DNA from: Stenotrophomonas maltophilia
GTDB lineage: Bacteria > Pseudomonadota > Gammaproteobacteria > Xanthomonadales > Xanthomonadaceae
DNA: 64,000 nt
Assembly (NCBI RefSeq): GCF_002205165.1
Contig: NZ_NIVS01000020.1
Span: 310,001-374,000, forward strand
Reading direction: 5' to 3'
Positions 37,487 through 46,765 of the stretch are shown here, in pieces. Each line of letters starts with the position of its first letter. Positions within the stretch are counted from its first letter, which is position 1. The position numbers and the translations under genes are program-made. Under the pieces are notes generated by a model. The model ran no database searches and had not been told where the DNA came from. It saw nothing but the letters and a program-made list of their open reading frames with translations.

Positions 37487-38617
37487 TTACTGCTTATCGG
37501 GATGCAGTGCCGAATAGCCGACCCTGACCGGCTTCACGCCTTCCATCACCAGCGCGTAGCTGACGTTCTCGAAGGTGCGGAAGACCATCGCGTGGGCGGC
37601 GTACTCGTCCGGCAGGGTGACCCGGCCGGCCCCGCTGGTCAGCGAATCGTCCATCCGCGACGAGTTCGGGTAATTCATGCGGTGGGCCACATGGCGGCCC
37701 TGGCGCCACAGCGAGAACACGGTGCCGTTGTCCACTCCGTTGGCACGGCCGGCGGAGATCGCGATCACATCGCGCGGGCCGCCGGAGGTGAAGGTATCGG
37801 CCACGGCCAGCACCCGGACATCCAGATCGAGGGCCTGCGGCGCGGGCACGTGCGGCACGAACTGCAGGTCGTACGGGCGCGCCTCGACCGGGACCAGGCG
37901 GTCCCCGGCGCGGACTTCACGGCCGTCCACCTGACCCTGAAGCACCAGCGAGGTCACTTCGACACTGCCGCTCTGCACGCGGCTCACCGTGCCGACGTTG
38001 ATCTGGGCCAGTTCGTAGCCCAGCGCCTGGTGCCGCTTGCTCGGCACGATGAAGGTCTTCCAGAGGTTGCCGCTGCCGGGCGTGGTCTCGCCGCGGGCAT
38101 TGAGGTCTTCGGTCGGCTTGGGCAGGGCGTACTGCACGGTCGGGCGGACCACCGCGTAGCGCTGGCCGACCTGGGCGTTCTCCAGGCCCCGCACATAGGC
38201 GGTCTGGCCGGTGGTGGCGCGCAGGCGGTTGTCTTCCAGATTGACCACGTAGGGCAGCGACTTGACCTCGTCGACCACGCTCAACTGCTTCAGGAAGGGC
38301 TCGACCTGCTCCAGCGGGACGCCGTTGATCGGGGCCTCCTGGCGCGGGCCGGGCTGGGCCACGACGCGGTCCAGATAGGCCAGGCTGAGCACGTCACCCG
38401 GGTAGATCAGGTGCGGATTCTTGACCTGCGGGTTGGCCTGCCAGATCTCCGGCCACAGCCAGGGCTTCTGCAGGAAACGCGCCGAGATATCCCACAGCGT
38501 GTCCCCTTTGCGCACGACATAGGTATCCGGGTGCCCGCCATTCATTTCCACGGCGGTAGCATAGGTAGCGACGGTCAGCATCGCCACGGCGACGACCGTA
38601 CGAGTTCGTTCAAACAT
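37487..38617 (-). CDS. Exported LysM-domain protein
   Basis: The 376-residue protein has a signal peptide (MFERTRTVVAVAMLTVATYATA) followed at once by a LysM domain (TYVVRKGDTLWDISARFLQ ... NPHLIYPGDVLSLAYLD, about 32-82) that should bind peptidoglycan. The long C-terminal part contains beta-rich segments (VGQRYAVVRPT, VTSLVLQGQVDGREVRAGDR). The position next to dprA is common in gammaproteobacteria. The start at 38617 is set by the signal peptide. Confidence 0.85.
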   Translation of the reverse strand: MFERTRTVVAVAMLTVATYATAVEMNGGHPDTYVVRKGDTLWDISARFLQKPWLWPEIWQANPQVKNPHLIYPGDVLSLAYLDRVVAQPGPRQEAPINGVPLEQVEPFLKQLSVVDEVKSLPYVVNLEDNRLRATTGQTAYVRGLENAQVGQRYAVVRPTVQYALPKPTEDLNARGETTPGSGNLWKTFIVPSKRHQALGYELAQINVGTVSRVQSGSVEVTSLVLQGQVDGREVRAGDRLVPVEARPYDLQFVPHVPAPQALDLDVRVLAVADTFTSGGPRDVIAISAGRANGVDNGTVFSLWRQGRHVAHRMNYPNSSRMDDSLTSGAGRVTLPDEYAAHAMVFRTFENVSYALVMEGVKPVRVGYSALHPDKQ

Positions 38618-38653
38618 AGATGTGGTGCCTGATTCCCCAACAGGTTCGCGCAC

Positions 38654-38659
38654 TATAGT
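38654..38659 (-). promoter_or_regulatory. Candidate -10 box for the lysM-dprA-smg side
   Basis: The self-complementary ACTATAGT contains TATAGT, readable on both strands, in the 126-bp gap between the divergent LysM and def genes. A matching -35 (TTGCCC, minus strand) is 19 bp away, which is long. Low confidence. Confidence 0.3.
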
Positions 38660-38687
38660 CCAGAAACCGGGGCGCGGGGCAAGCGTT

Positions 38688-38702
38688 GGCGATAGAATCG
38701 CC
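38688..38702. promoter_or_regulatory. Inverted repeat in the lysM/def divergent spacer
   Basis: GGCGAT-AGA-ATCGCC is a perfect 6-bp inverted repeat 42 bp upstream of def. It contains TAGAAT, a good -10 match for def. It could be an operator overlapping the def promoter. Confidence 0.35.
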
Positions 38703-38743
38703 CTGTACGCCGCTTCGACCGGCGCCCCCTACCGGTATTTGCC

Positions 38744-39256
38744 ATGGCCCTCCTGCCCATTCTCGAATTTCCCGATCCGCGCCTGCGTACCAAGGCTGCG
38801 TTGATCGATGCTGCCGACGTGACCACGCCGGCGTTCCAGACTCTGATCGACGACATGTTCCAGACCATGTATGACGCCCCGGGCATCGGCCTTGCCGCCA
38901 GCCAGGTGGACGTGCACAAGCGCTTCATGGTGATCGACGTCAGCGAAGAGAAAGACACCCCGATGGTGTTCATCAATCCGGAGATCGTCGCCAACGAAGG
39001 TGGCCAGGTCTATCAGGAAGGCTGCCTGTCGGTGCCGGGCATCTTTGCCGACGTCACCCGCGCCAACCAGATCACCGTGCGTTACCTGGACCGCGACGGC
39101 GTGGCGCAGGAACTGACCACTGACGGCGTACTCGCCGTGTGTGTGCAGCACGAGATGGACCACCTGGACGGCAAGCTGTTCATTGATTACCTCTCGCCGC
39201 TCAAGCGCGAGATGGTGCGCAAGAAGCTGGCCAAGCAGCGCAAGCACGTTGCCTGA
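38744..39256 (+). CDS. def: Peptide deformylase
   Basis: The 170-residue metalloenzyme removes the formyl group from nascent proteins. All three motifs are intact: [11 protein letters not shown] (motif I), QEGCLSVPG with the metal Cys (motif II), and QHEMDHLDG with both metal His and the catalytic Glu (motif III). Length matches E. coli Def. It starts the def-fmt-rsmB cluster, conserved across gammaproteobacteria. Confidence 0.97.
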   Translation: MALLPILEFPDPRLRTKAALIDAADVTTPAFQTLIDDMFQTMYDAPGIGLAASQVDVHKRFMVIDVSEEKDTPMVFINPEIVANEGGQVYQEGCLSVPGIFADVTRANQITVRYLDRDGVAQELTTDGVLAVCVQHEMDHLDGKLFIDYLSPLKREMVRKKLAKQRKHVA

Positions 39257-39309
39257 GGTGATTGCAGCGACCGCCGCGCGGGTTGACCGCGCGATGGGTC
39301 CTGTCGCGC

Positions 39310-39333
39310 GGCGCCGGACATCGGCGCCGTTTT
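39310..39333 (+). terminator. Hairpin plus T-run between def and fmt
   Basis: GGCGCCG (39310-39316) pairs with CGGCGCC (39322-39328) and is followed by GTTTTA. It is a short but plausible terminator or attenuator in the 99-bp def-fmt gap, so fmt may have its own promoter or be reached by partial read-through. Confidence 0.5.
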
Positions 39334-39355
39334 ACGTTCTGTTAGTGGGGTCGCC

Positions 39356-40279
39356 ATGAAGATTGTCTTTGCCGGTACGCCGGCGTTCGCCGTGTCCTCG
39401 CTGCGTGCCGCAGCCCGCCACCATGAAGTGGTCGCGGTGTACACGCAGCCTGATCGTCCCGCTGGCCGTGGCCGTGGCCTGGCACCTTCGCCGGTCAAGC
39501 TGGAAGCGATCGCACGCGGCATCCCGGTGTTCCAGCCGGAGAGCCTGAAGACCCCCGAAGCCCAGCAGCAGCTGCGCGATCTCGCCCCGGACCTGATGGT
39601 GGTGGTGGCGTATGGCCTGATCCTGCCCAAGGCGGTACTGACCATCCCGACCCATGGCTGCTGGAACGTGCACGCCTCGCTGCTGCCGCGCTGGCGTGGT
39701 GCCGCGCCGATCCAGCGTGCGATCCAGGCCGGCGATGCCGAAACCGGTGTGTGCCTGATGCAGATGGAAGCGGGGCTGGATACCGGTCCGGTGCTGCTCA
39801 AGCAGCACATCGCGATCGGTCCCAACGACACCGGCGGTCAACTGCATGATCGCCTGGCGGCGTTGGGTGAGCAGGTGCTGTCCGACGGCCTGGGCCTGCT
39901 GCGGGCCGGCATCAAGCCGATCGCGCAGCCGCAGCCCGAGGCTGGCGTGACCTATGCGCACAAGCTCGACAAGGCCGAAGCCCGTCTGGACTGGGCGCAG
40001 GACGCCGACGCGCTGGCGCGCACCGTGCGTGCGTTCAATCCGTGGCCGGTCGCCGAGGCGATGCTGGTCGGCGAGCGTGTACGCATCCATGGTGCGATCG
40101 CGCTGGATGACAACCAGGGCAAGGCGCCGGGCACGCTGCTGGCCGCCTCGCGCGATGGTATCGACATCGCCTGCGGTCACGGCGCGCTGCGCCTGCGCGT
40201 GCTGCAGCGCGAGGGCGGCAAGGCGATCACCGCCGCCGATTACCTCAATGCCCGCCGCGACCTCGTGGCAGGTGCCTGA
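39356..40279 (+). CDS. fmt: Methionyl-tRNA formyltransferase
   Basis: The 307-residue enzyme formylates initiator Met-tRNA using 10-formyl-THF. The N-terminal Rossmann-type domain has [15 protein letters not shown], the catalytic signature [18 protein letters not shown] and GLDTGPVL. The C-terminal OB-like domain has [15 protein letters not shown] and [11 protein letters not shown]. Length is normal. One base separates its stop from the rsmB start codon (40281), indicating co-translation. Confidence 0.97.
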   Translation: MKIVFAGTPAFAVSSLRAAARHHEVVAVYTQPDRPAGRGRGLAPSPVKLEAIARGIPVFQPESLKTPEAQQQLRDLAPDLMVVVAYGLILPKAVLTIPTHGCWNVHASLLPRWRGAAPIQRAIQAGDAETGVCLMQMEAGLDTGPVLLKQHIAIGPNDTGGQLHDRLAALGEQVLSDGLGLLRAGIKPIAQPQPEAGVTYAHKLDKAEARLDWAQDADALARTVRAFNPWPVAEAMLVGERVRIHGAIALDDNQGKAPGTLLAASRDGIDIACGHGALRLRVLQREGGKAITAADYLNARRDLVAGA

Positions 40280-40280
40280 G

Positions 40281-41624
40281 ATGACGACGCCCCGTCCCGC
40301 CAAGCCTGCTGGCGCGTACACCGCCCATACCGCCCCCGGGGTACCCACCCGTGTGCTGGCCGCGCGCGTGCTGGCCCAGGTGATCGGCCGCGGCCGCTCG
40401 CTCAAGGCCGAGCTGGCCACCGCGTTGCCGACCCTGGACGACAGCCGCGACCGCGCGCTGCTGGAGGCGCTGTGCTTTGCCGTGCTGCGCCGCCGCGCGG
40501 CCTATGACGCGGCGCTGGCGCAGTGGATGCCGCGGCCGCTGAGCGTGCGCGAAGACGAGCTGCGCGCGCTGCTGCTGGTCGGCTTCGCCCAGCTGGACGC
40601 GCTGGAACTGCCGGCGCACGCCGCGCTCTCGGCCACGGTCGACGCCGCGCGCGCGATGGGCCGTGATCGCCAGGCCGGCATGGTCAATGCACTGCTGCGC
40701 CGCGCCCAGCGCGAAGGCATTCCGCCGCTGCCCGCGCGCGACGCCTTCCCGCTGTGGATGGCCGAGAAGATCGAGCAGGATTGGCCGGACGAGGCCGAAG
40801 CCGTGTTCAGCGCCAGCCTGCAGGCCGCGCCGCTGTGGCTGCGGGTCAACCGCCAGCACAGCAGTCGTGACGCGATGCTGCAGCAGTTGGAGGCCGCCGG
40901 TATCGCCGCCGAAGCATCGAGCGTGGGGGCCGATGCGATCCGCCTGCCGGTGCCGGTCGCAGTTTCGGCGCTGCCCGGGTTCGCCGATGGTGCGTTGTCG
41001 GTGCAGGATCTGTCTGCGCAGCAGGTGGCCGATGCGCTGGCGCCGCGCCCGGGTTCGCGTGTGCTTGATGCCTGCGCCGCACCGGGCGGCAAGGCGGCCC
41101 ATCTGCTGGAGCGCGATCCGACCCTGCAGCTGTTGGCGTTGGATATCGATGCGCGCCGGCTCAAGCGCATCAGCGACACCTTCGCGCGCACCGGCGTGGG
41201 CCAGAACGCGAAGGTGCTGGCCGGCGATGCGACTGCGCCGGCCAGTTGGTGGGACGGGCAGCTGTTCGACACCATCCTGCTCGACGCCCCCTGTTCGGCC
41301 ACCGGTATCATCCGCCGCCAGCCGGACGTGCTGGTGCACCGCCGGCCCACCGACATCGAGGCACTGATCGCCCTGCAGGCGCGCCTGCTGGATGCGTGCT
41401 GGTCGATGCTCACGCCGGGGGGAACCCTGCTGTATGCGACATGCTCGATCCTGCGCGATGAAAATCAATTCCAGGTCGAGGCCTTCCTGCAGCGCACGCG
41501 TGATGCGGGCTTCCTGCCGTTGGGTGACGCGTATGGCCACGATTCCTGGGCCGGGCGCCAGCGCCTGCCTGGTGAGGACGGTGCTGACGGCTTCTTCTAT
41601 GCGCGTCTGCTAAAGAAGGGTTGA
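40281..41624 (+). CDS. rsmB: 16S rRNA m5C967 methyltransferase
   Basis: The 447-residue protein has an N-terminal NusB-like RNA-binding domain (about 22-150) and a C-terminal SAM-dependent methyltransferase domain. The latter shows [17 protein letters not shown] (SAM binding), [31 protein letters not shown] (motif IV Cys) and [13 protein letters not shown] (motif VI Cys, the nucleophile). All key Cys are present. The start ATG at 40281 is just after the fmt stop. Confidence 0.95.
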   Translation: MTTPRPAKPAGAYTAHTAPGVPTRVLAARVLAQVIGRGRSLKAELATALPTLDDSRDRALLEALCFAVLRRRAAYDAALAQWMPRPLSVREDELRALLLVGFAQLDALELPAHAALSATVDAARAMGRDRQAGMVNALLRRAQREGIPPLPARDAFPLWMAEKIEQDWPDEAEAVFSASLQAAPLWLRVNRQHSSRDAMLQQLEAAGIAAEASSVGADAIRLPVPVAVSALPGFADGALSVQDLSAQQVADALAPRPGSRVLDACAAPGGKAAHLLERDPTLQLLALDIDARRLKRISDTFARTGVGQNAKVLAGDATAPASWWDGQLFDTILLDAPCSATGIIRRQPDVLVHRRPTDIEALIALQARLLDACWSMLTPGGTLLYATCSILRDENQFQVEAFLQRTRDAGFLPLGDAYGHDSWAGRQRLPGEDGADGFFYARLLKKG

Positions 41625-41650
41625 TCCGAACCCGGCTAGAATCCCGCCCC

Positions 41651-43372
41651 ATGCTTAAAAACCGCGCATCCCGAGAGTTCTGGCTGCTTGCCCTGATGGC
41701 CCTGCTGGTGCTGGGGGCAGGCCTGGGCATGCGTGATCCGTGGCCGTCCGACGAGCCCCGCTTCGCACTGGTCGCCAAGCAGATGGTGGACAGCGGCGAC
41801 TGGTTGTTCCCGCACCGGGGCACCGAGCTGTATTCGGACAAGCCGCCGATGCTGATGTGGTCGCAGGCCACGCTGTACTCGCTGGTCGGCGACTGGCGGG
41901 TGGCGTTCCTGCTGCCCTCGTTGCTGGCCGCGCTGGGCACGCTGGCCTGCGTCTATGACCTGGGCCGCCGCCTGTGGACGCGGCGGGTCGGCTTGTACGC
42001 GGCCTGGGCGCTGCTGTTCGCGCTGCACTTCACCTTCCAGTCCAAAAAGGCCCAGATCGATCCGCTGGTGGTGTTCTTCATCACGTTGGCCAACTACGGC
42101 CTGCTGCGCCACCTGCTCAGTGGCCCTGCCTGGCGCTGGTGGTGGCTGGGCTGGTTCGCCGCCGGGCTGGGGGTGATCACCAAGGGTGTAGGCGTGATCG
42201 CGCTGCTGATGATCGTGCCGGCGGCCGTGGCCTCTGTACGGGGCTGGCCGCGGGTGACGCTGCACATCCGTGATTGGCGCTTCTGGGTCGGGCCGCTGGC
42301 GTTCCTGTTGGCGATCGCGTTGTGGCTGGTGCCGATGGTGGTGACGGCGTTGAGCAGCGGGTCGGCCGAGTACCGCGCGTATCTGGACGACATTCTGTTC
42401 CGGCAGACCGCCAAGCGCTACGCGCAATCCTGGGACCATCACCAGCCCTGGTGGTACTTCCTGGGCACGATGCCCTCGATGTGGATCCCGGCCTTCCTGG
42501 CGATCCCCTGGGCGATTCCGGCCTGGCGCCGGCGTCTGCAGCGGCGCGATGCGCGCTATCTGCTGCCGTTGGTGTGGTGGTTGCTGATCGTGCTGTTCTT
42601 CTCGATCCCCAACGGCAAGCGCGACGTCTACATCCTGCCGGCGCTGCCGATGTTCTGCCTGGCGTTGGCACCGCTGCTGCCGGGGCTGCTGCGCAAGCGC
42701 GCCTTCCAATGGCTGCTGGGGGGCTTCGTGGCGCTGCTGGCCGCCGGCCTGCTCGGCATCGGCATTTCGATGCTGGTCGGGCAGCCGGGGTTCGAGCGCA
42801 AACTGATCCTCGACCGCGGCATCGATACCGCGGTCACCTCCGGCCTGGGCTGGGTCGCGGTCGCGCTGGGCTGCTGGGCCGTGCTGACCCTGTGCATCGC
42901 CGGCGTGCGCCGCTTCCATCTGGCGGTGGTGGCGACGCTGACCATGGCCTGGGTGGCATTCGGCCTGATCGGCTATCCGCTGTTCAACGACTCCAGCTCG
43001 GCACGTGGGCTGATGCAGCAGGTCGGCCAACGTATCGGCCCGGAGGCGGAACTCGGTCTGGTCGCCTGGAAAGAGCAGAACCTGCTGATGGCCGACCGTG
43101 AGGCCGCCACGTTTGGTTTCAATCGCCGCTGGGATCGGCAGCTCAAAGATGGTGTGGCCTGGCAGGCGGAACAGCCGCAGCAGCGCTGGTTGCTGGTGCA
43201 GGAAGACGCGCTGCTGGCGTGTGTGGACCGCACCACCGCGGAGCTGGCCGGGGTCGCCAACCGCCGCCGTTGGTGGTTGGTCAGGCCCGGTGATATCCAC
43301 GGTGCCTGCGTGGCCAGCGCCGAAGAACAGGAGCGCGAACGCGCGCTGCACCGGATCGACGGCGATGAGTGA
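41651..43372 (+). CDS. ArnT-like membrane glycosyltransferase (GT83)
   Basis: The 573-residue polytopic protein looks like a GT-C transferase using undecaprenyl-phosphate sugars. It has the first-loop acidic motif MRDPWPSDEPRFALVAKQMV, corresponding to the DEARY motif of ArnT, and FPHRGTELYSDKPPMLMW. About eleven TM helices follow, with the loop FRQTAKRYAQSWDHHQPWWYF. A soluble C-terminal part completes it. It would modify lipid A or another surface glycan on the periplasmic side. It starts the envelope-glycan block 26 bp after rsmB. Confidence 0.87.
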   Translation: MLKNRASREFWLLALMALLVLGAGLGMRDPWPSDEPRFALVAKQMVDSGDWLFPHRGTELYSDKPPMLMWSQATLYSLVGDWRVAFLLPSLLAALGTLACVYDLGRRLWTRRVGLYAAWALLFALHFTFQSKKAQIDPLVVFFITLANYGLLRHLLSGPAWRWWWLGWFAAGLGVITKGVGVIALLMIVPAAVASVRGWPRVTLHIRDWRFWVGPLAFLLAIALWLVPMVVTALSSGSAEYRAYLDDILFRQTAKRYAQSWDHHQPWWYFLGTMPSMWIPAFLAIPWAIPAWRRRLQRRDARYLLPLVWWLLIVLFFSIPNGKRDVYILPALPMFCLALAPLLPGLLRKRAFQWLLGGFVALLAAGLLGIGISMLVGQPGFERKLILDRGIDTAVTSGLGWVAVALGCWAVLTLCIAGVRRFHLAVVATLTMAWVAFGLIGYPLFNDSSSARGLMQQVGQRIGPEAELGLVAWKEQNLLMADREAATFGFNRRWDRQLKDGVAWQAEQPQQRWLLVQEDALLACVDRTTAELAGVANRRRWWLVRPGDIHGACVASAEEQERERALHRIDGDE

Positions 43373-43483
43373 ATTCTGTAATGCTGGCGGCCTGGTCGGG
43401 CAGGTGCCGCAGCTCCGTGGGCGCCGGTCGCGTCCTGTGCAATCACGGGCGTGTGTGCCTGCGTGTGGCAATCGAGGTTGGCA

Positions 43484-44785
43484 ATGACGTTCTCCGCAGC
43501 ATCCGAGCCGGCCACCCCCGTTTCCCTGCCGCCGCTGCAGGGGCGTGCCGGCGTGGCGCATTGGATCGCCACCGTGGGCCTGTTCTGCATGCCCGCGCTG
43601 GTGCTGACCCTGCCGCAGAACCTGCTGCCGTACGGCATCCTGTTGCTGCTGAGCACGCTGCTGGCGCCGGATTACCTGTGGCGCGCGCGCGGGCTGGCCG
43701 GGCGGCCGGTGAAGGCCCTGACCTGGCTGGTGGTGGCCGCGATTGCCTTTGCCCTGCTCTCGATCTATCTGTTCGAACAGGGACTGCGCGACATCGACAA
43801 CCGCTCCCGGTTCGTGGTGATCCCGTGGATCGCCCTGTGGGTGTGTGCCCTGCGGCCGGACATTCGCTGGCTGTGGGGCGGGGCGCTGGCCGGTCTGCTC
43901 GGCACCATGGTGCTGTCGATCCTGCAGGTGGCCGGCGGCGCGCCACGCGCCGACCTGAGTACCAATGCGATCGTGCTGGCCGACATCGTGCTGGTGCTGA
44001 TGGTGCTGCTGGTGTTCTGCCGGCCGCACCAGCGCTGGACCTGGGTGATCGTGGGCATGGTGGCCGGCTGTGTGACCATCGTGCTCAGCGGCAGCCGCGG
44101 GGTCTGGCTGGCGCTGCTGGCGCTGCTGGTAGTGATGGCGATGAGCCTGCGCTGGCGCACCGGCCGCGCGCGCCTGGGCGTGCTGCTGGCGCTGGTGGCG
44201 ATCGCCGGCACCTTGACCCTCACCATCCCGAGCCTGCGCGAGCAGGTCCGCCTGACCGAGCTCAAGCACGACGTGGTGCGCATGGAGCGCGGTGACAGCG
44301 ACTCGTCTGCCGGTGCGCGCGTGGAGCGGCTGCAGGTGGCCTACGAAACCTTCCTCGATCATCCCCTCACCGGGGTGGGCATTGGTCACTTTGACAGCGC
44401 CATGCAGCGCCTGCCGGTGTGCCGGGATGATCCCAGCGAGCAGCGTTGCCACCTGGGCCACGCGCACAACGATCTGGCCGAGTGGGCCGCGACCCAAGGC
44501 GCCCCCGGCCTGCTGTTGCTGCTGGCCATCTACGGCGTGCCGCTGTGGGTATTCACCGGGCTGCACCGGCGCAGCGGCGAGCAGACCTTCCGCGGTCCGG
44601 CCGCCGCCGGGATCATGGTGGTGGTGACCTACGTGCTGTGCGGGATCACCCAGTCGATGTTCGCGCACCAGATCACGGCCAGCTTCTACGTCACCATCGT
44701 CGGCCTGCTGGCCGGGCTGTCGATCGTCCAGGGTCACACGCGGCGCCTGGCGCTGGCGCGGGCCCGGAGTCAGGCGCCGGGCTGA
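43484..44785 (+). CDS. O-antigen ligase family protein (WaaL/Wzy_C type)
   Basis: The 433-residue polytopic membrane protein has about ten to twelve TM helices and the Wzy_C region VIVLSGSRGVWLALLALLVV, followed by a large periplasmic loop with TFLDHPLTGVGIGHFDSAM and HLGHAHNDLAEWAATQG (the conserved HxHN/HN-type motif). It would join O-polysaccharide to lipid A core, or polymerise glycan. The ATG at 43484 is the first start in the hydrophobic frame after a short unconserved lead. Its last 16 bp overlap the 3' end of the convergent GT2 gene. Confidence 0.82.
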   Translation: MTFSAASEPATPVSLPPLQGRAGVAHWIATVGLFCMPALVLTLPQNLLPYGILLLLSTLLAPDYLWRARGLAGRPVKALTWLVVAAIAFALLSIYLFEQGLRDIDNRSRFVVIPWIALWVCALRPDIRWLWGGALAGLLGTMVLSILQVAGGAPRADLSTNAIVLADIVLVLMVLLVFCRPHQRWTWVIVGMVAGCVTIVLSGSRGVWLALLALLVVMAMSLRWRTGRARLGVLLALVAIAGTLTLTIPSLREQVRLTELKHDVVRMERGDSDSSAGARVERLQVAYETFLDHPLTGVGIGHFDSAMQRLPVCRDDPSEQRCHLGHAHNDLAEWAATQGAPGLLLLLAIYGVPLWVFTGLHRRSGEQTFRGPAAAGIMVVVTYVLCGITQSMFAHQITASFYVTIVGLLAGLSIVQGHTRRLALARARSQAPG

Positions 44786-45588
44786 TCCCGCGGTGGATCG
44801 GTCACCGGCTGCCCGTTCTGCAGCATCCACAGCATGATGGTCTTCTGGCGCACGTAGTTGGCGCGCACGTAGGCGTAGACCAGGCCGTGCCAGCCATCGC
44901 GGAAGCCGCCGCGCAGCAGCAGCCCGCGCCAGAACCGCCACGCCGGGGCCAGGATCAGCTTGGGCAGGGTGGCGCGCTTGCCCCGCGCGAACTCGTGCTC
45001 GGCCATCATCCGCGCATAGCGCTGGGTCTTGAGCAACTGCTGTTCCAGCGAGCGGTAGGGGTAATGGATCAGATCGCCGCGCAGGGTGCCCACCGCACCA
45101 TCCACGCTGGCGGCCTCATGGATCTCGCGCTTGCCGCGCCAGCCGCCATGGCGGCGGTCGAACAGGCGCAGGACCCGGTCCGGGTAAGCATTGCCATGCT
45201 TGAGGAACTTGCCGAAATACGCGGAAAGCCGCGCGAACCGGTAGCCGTGGTGGCCGGCGAAGCCGTTGGCCTGGGCGGCCAGGATCGCCTCGCGCAGGGG
45301 GGCGCTGATGCGCTCGTCGGCGTCCAGGCACAGCACCCAGTCATGCGCGGCCTGCTCGACGCAGAACGCCTTCTGGCTGCGGAAACCATCGAACCGGCGT
45401 TGCAGCACGCGGGCCCCGGCCGCCGTCGCGATCGCCACGGTGGGATCGGTGGAGTGCGAGTCCACCACCACGATCTCGTCGCAGAAGGCCAGCGAGGCCA
45501 GACAATCGCCGATGCGGTCGGCTTCATTGAACGCGATAATGCAGGCCGAAATGCGAGGCCGTTCAGTGGGAGCGGTCGAGGAGGACAT
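44770..45588 (-). CDS. GT2-family glycosyltransferase, WaaE/KdtX-like
   Basis: The 272-residue cytosolic enzyme has the GT-A start RISACIIAFNEADRIGDCLASL, the nucleotide region EIVVVDSHSTDPT, and the DxD motif in WVLCLDADERIS. Its helix-rich end (LKTQRYARMMAEHEFARGK, KLILAPAWRFWRGLLLRGGFRDGWHG) matches LPS-core beta-1,4-glucosyltransferases of the WaaE type. Its ATG (45586-45588) overlaps the start region of the opposite gene, and I see no Shine-Dalgarno sequence, so the start is less sure. Confidence 0.87.
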   Translation of the reverse strand: MSSSTAPTERPRISACIIAFNEADRIGDCLASLAFCDEIVVVDSHSTDPTVAIATAAGARVLQRRFDGFRSQKAFCVEQAAHDWVLCLDADERISAPLREAILAAQANGFAGHHGYRFARLSAYFGKFLKHGNAYPDRVLRLFDRRHGGWRGKREIHEAASVDGAVGTLRGDLIHYPYRSLEQQLLKTQRYARMMAEHEFARGKRATLPKLILAPAWRFWRGLLLRGGFRDGWHGLVYAYVRANYVRQKTIMLWMLQNGQPVTDPPRDQPGA

Positions 45589-45589
45589 G

Positions 45590-46645
45590 ATGGCCGAGTA
45601 CCTGCTGTTTGCGACGGAGCGTTATGCGCTGCCCATTCTCGCCCCTCTGGCGCAGGCGTTGCACGCATCCGGTCAATCGGTGTCGGCCTGGTTCGCCGAT
45701 GGCGCCGCCGGTGCGTCGCTGCCCCGCGTGCCCAACGTCGGCCTGAAAGAGGCCCTGGCCCTGCGCCCGCGCGCGGTGTTCAGCGCGGCCAACTGGGTGC
45801 CGCCGTTCATTGCCGGGGCCAAGGTGCAGGTCTTCCACGGCTTCAACGTGCAGAAGCGTGACAGTGCCCGCGGCCACTTCCGGGTGCGCGGCCTGTTCGA
45901 TCTGTACTGCACCCAGGGGCCGGCCACCACCACCCCGTTCCGTGAGCTGGCCGCGCGCGAGGGCCACTTCGCCGTGGCCGAGACCGGTTGGCCGAAACTG
46001 GACCCGCTGTTCCGCGATGACGGCGGCCTGAGCGCAGGATTGCGCGTGCCGGCACAAGGCCGCCCGGTGATCCTGTTCGGCTCGACCTTCACCGAGCGGT
46101 TGAGCGCGGCGCCACACCTGTACGACCAGATCGCCGCCGACATCGCCCGTGGCGATCACTACTGGCTGCTCACCCTGCATCCCAAGTGCGCGCCGGAACT
46201 GTTCGATCGCTACCGCGCGCTGGCCGGCCCGCATGCGCGCTTCATCGAACCGGAACAGGTGATGGCCGCGCAGCGTGCCGCCGATGTGCTGGTCTCGGAC
46301 ACCTCCTCGATCGTGTCCGAGTTCATCGTGCAGCACAAACCGGTGGTGACCTTCCGCAACCGGGTGCCGCAGCCGCACATGATCGATTTCGACGATGCCA
46401 CGCAGCTGCCGGCGATGCTGGCCCAGGCGTTGAATCCCGCCCCGGCGTTGATGGCCGAGATCCGCCGTTACGCCGATACCATCCACCCGTTCCGCGATGG
46501 GTACTCCTCCGAGCGGGTGATCGCCGCGACCGAGGATTTCCTGTCCGGTGAACTCGGCACGCTCAAGCGCAAACCGTTCGGCGCGTGGACGCGCGGTCTG
46601 CAGATCCGCAAGGATCTCGGGTATTGGGGGCCGGCCAAACGCTGA
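45590..46645 (+). CDS. CDP-glycerol glycerophosphotransferase-like protein
   Basis: The 351-residue protein resembles the TagB/F-like family. It has FHGFNVQKRDSARGHFRVRG (donor site loop), ETGWPKLDPLF, VILFGSTFTERLS, and the C-terminal ADVLVSDTSSIVSEFIVQHKPVVTF with the nucleotide-binding acidic and Ser residues. In Gram-negatives such proteins add glycerol-phosphate or related groups to LPS or capsule. I prefer the second ATG of the ATGATG pair because AGGAGG (45579-45584) is then five bases away. It sits back to back with the GT2 gene. Confidence 0.75.
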   Translation: MAEYLLFATERYALPILAPLAQALHASGQSVSAWFADGAAGASLPRVPNVGLKEALALRPRAVFSAANWVPPFIAGAKVQVFHGFNVQKRDSARGHFRVRGLFDLYCTQGPATTTPFRELAAREGHFAVAETGWPKLDPLFRDDGGLSAGLRVPAQGRPVILFGSTFTERLSAAPHLYDQIAADIARGDHYWLLTLHPKCAPELFDRYRALAGPHARFIEPEQVMAAQRAADVLVSDTSSIVSEFIVQHKPVVTFRNRVPQPHMIDFDDATQLPAMLAQALNPAPALMAEIRRYADTIHPFRDGYSSERVIAATEDFLSGELGTLKRKPFGAWTRGLQIRKDLGYWGPAKR

Positions 46646-46679
46646 AGCGCCCTTCGCGATGCCGGCCGGGTTGCGGGAA

Positions 46680-46696
46680 GCCGGCCAGCGGCCGGC
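46680..46696. terminator. Hairpin after the glycerophosphotransferase-like gene
   Basis: GCCGGCC-AGC-GGCCGGC is a perfect 7-bp stem 34 bp after the plus-strand stop, between convergent genes. No T-run follows. Confidence 0.4.
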
Positions 46697-46765
46697 GCCA
46701 CCGGGATTCACCCCCTGCGTGGACGCCGCTCATCGGGCAGGTTCACGCCATGCATGGCTGCTCTT

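Noticed and set aside
41636..44941. Long minus-strand open frame opposite the glycan genes
   Set aside because: Low-complexity Gln/His/Arg product typical of shadow frames; no start or motif support.
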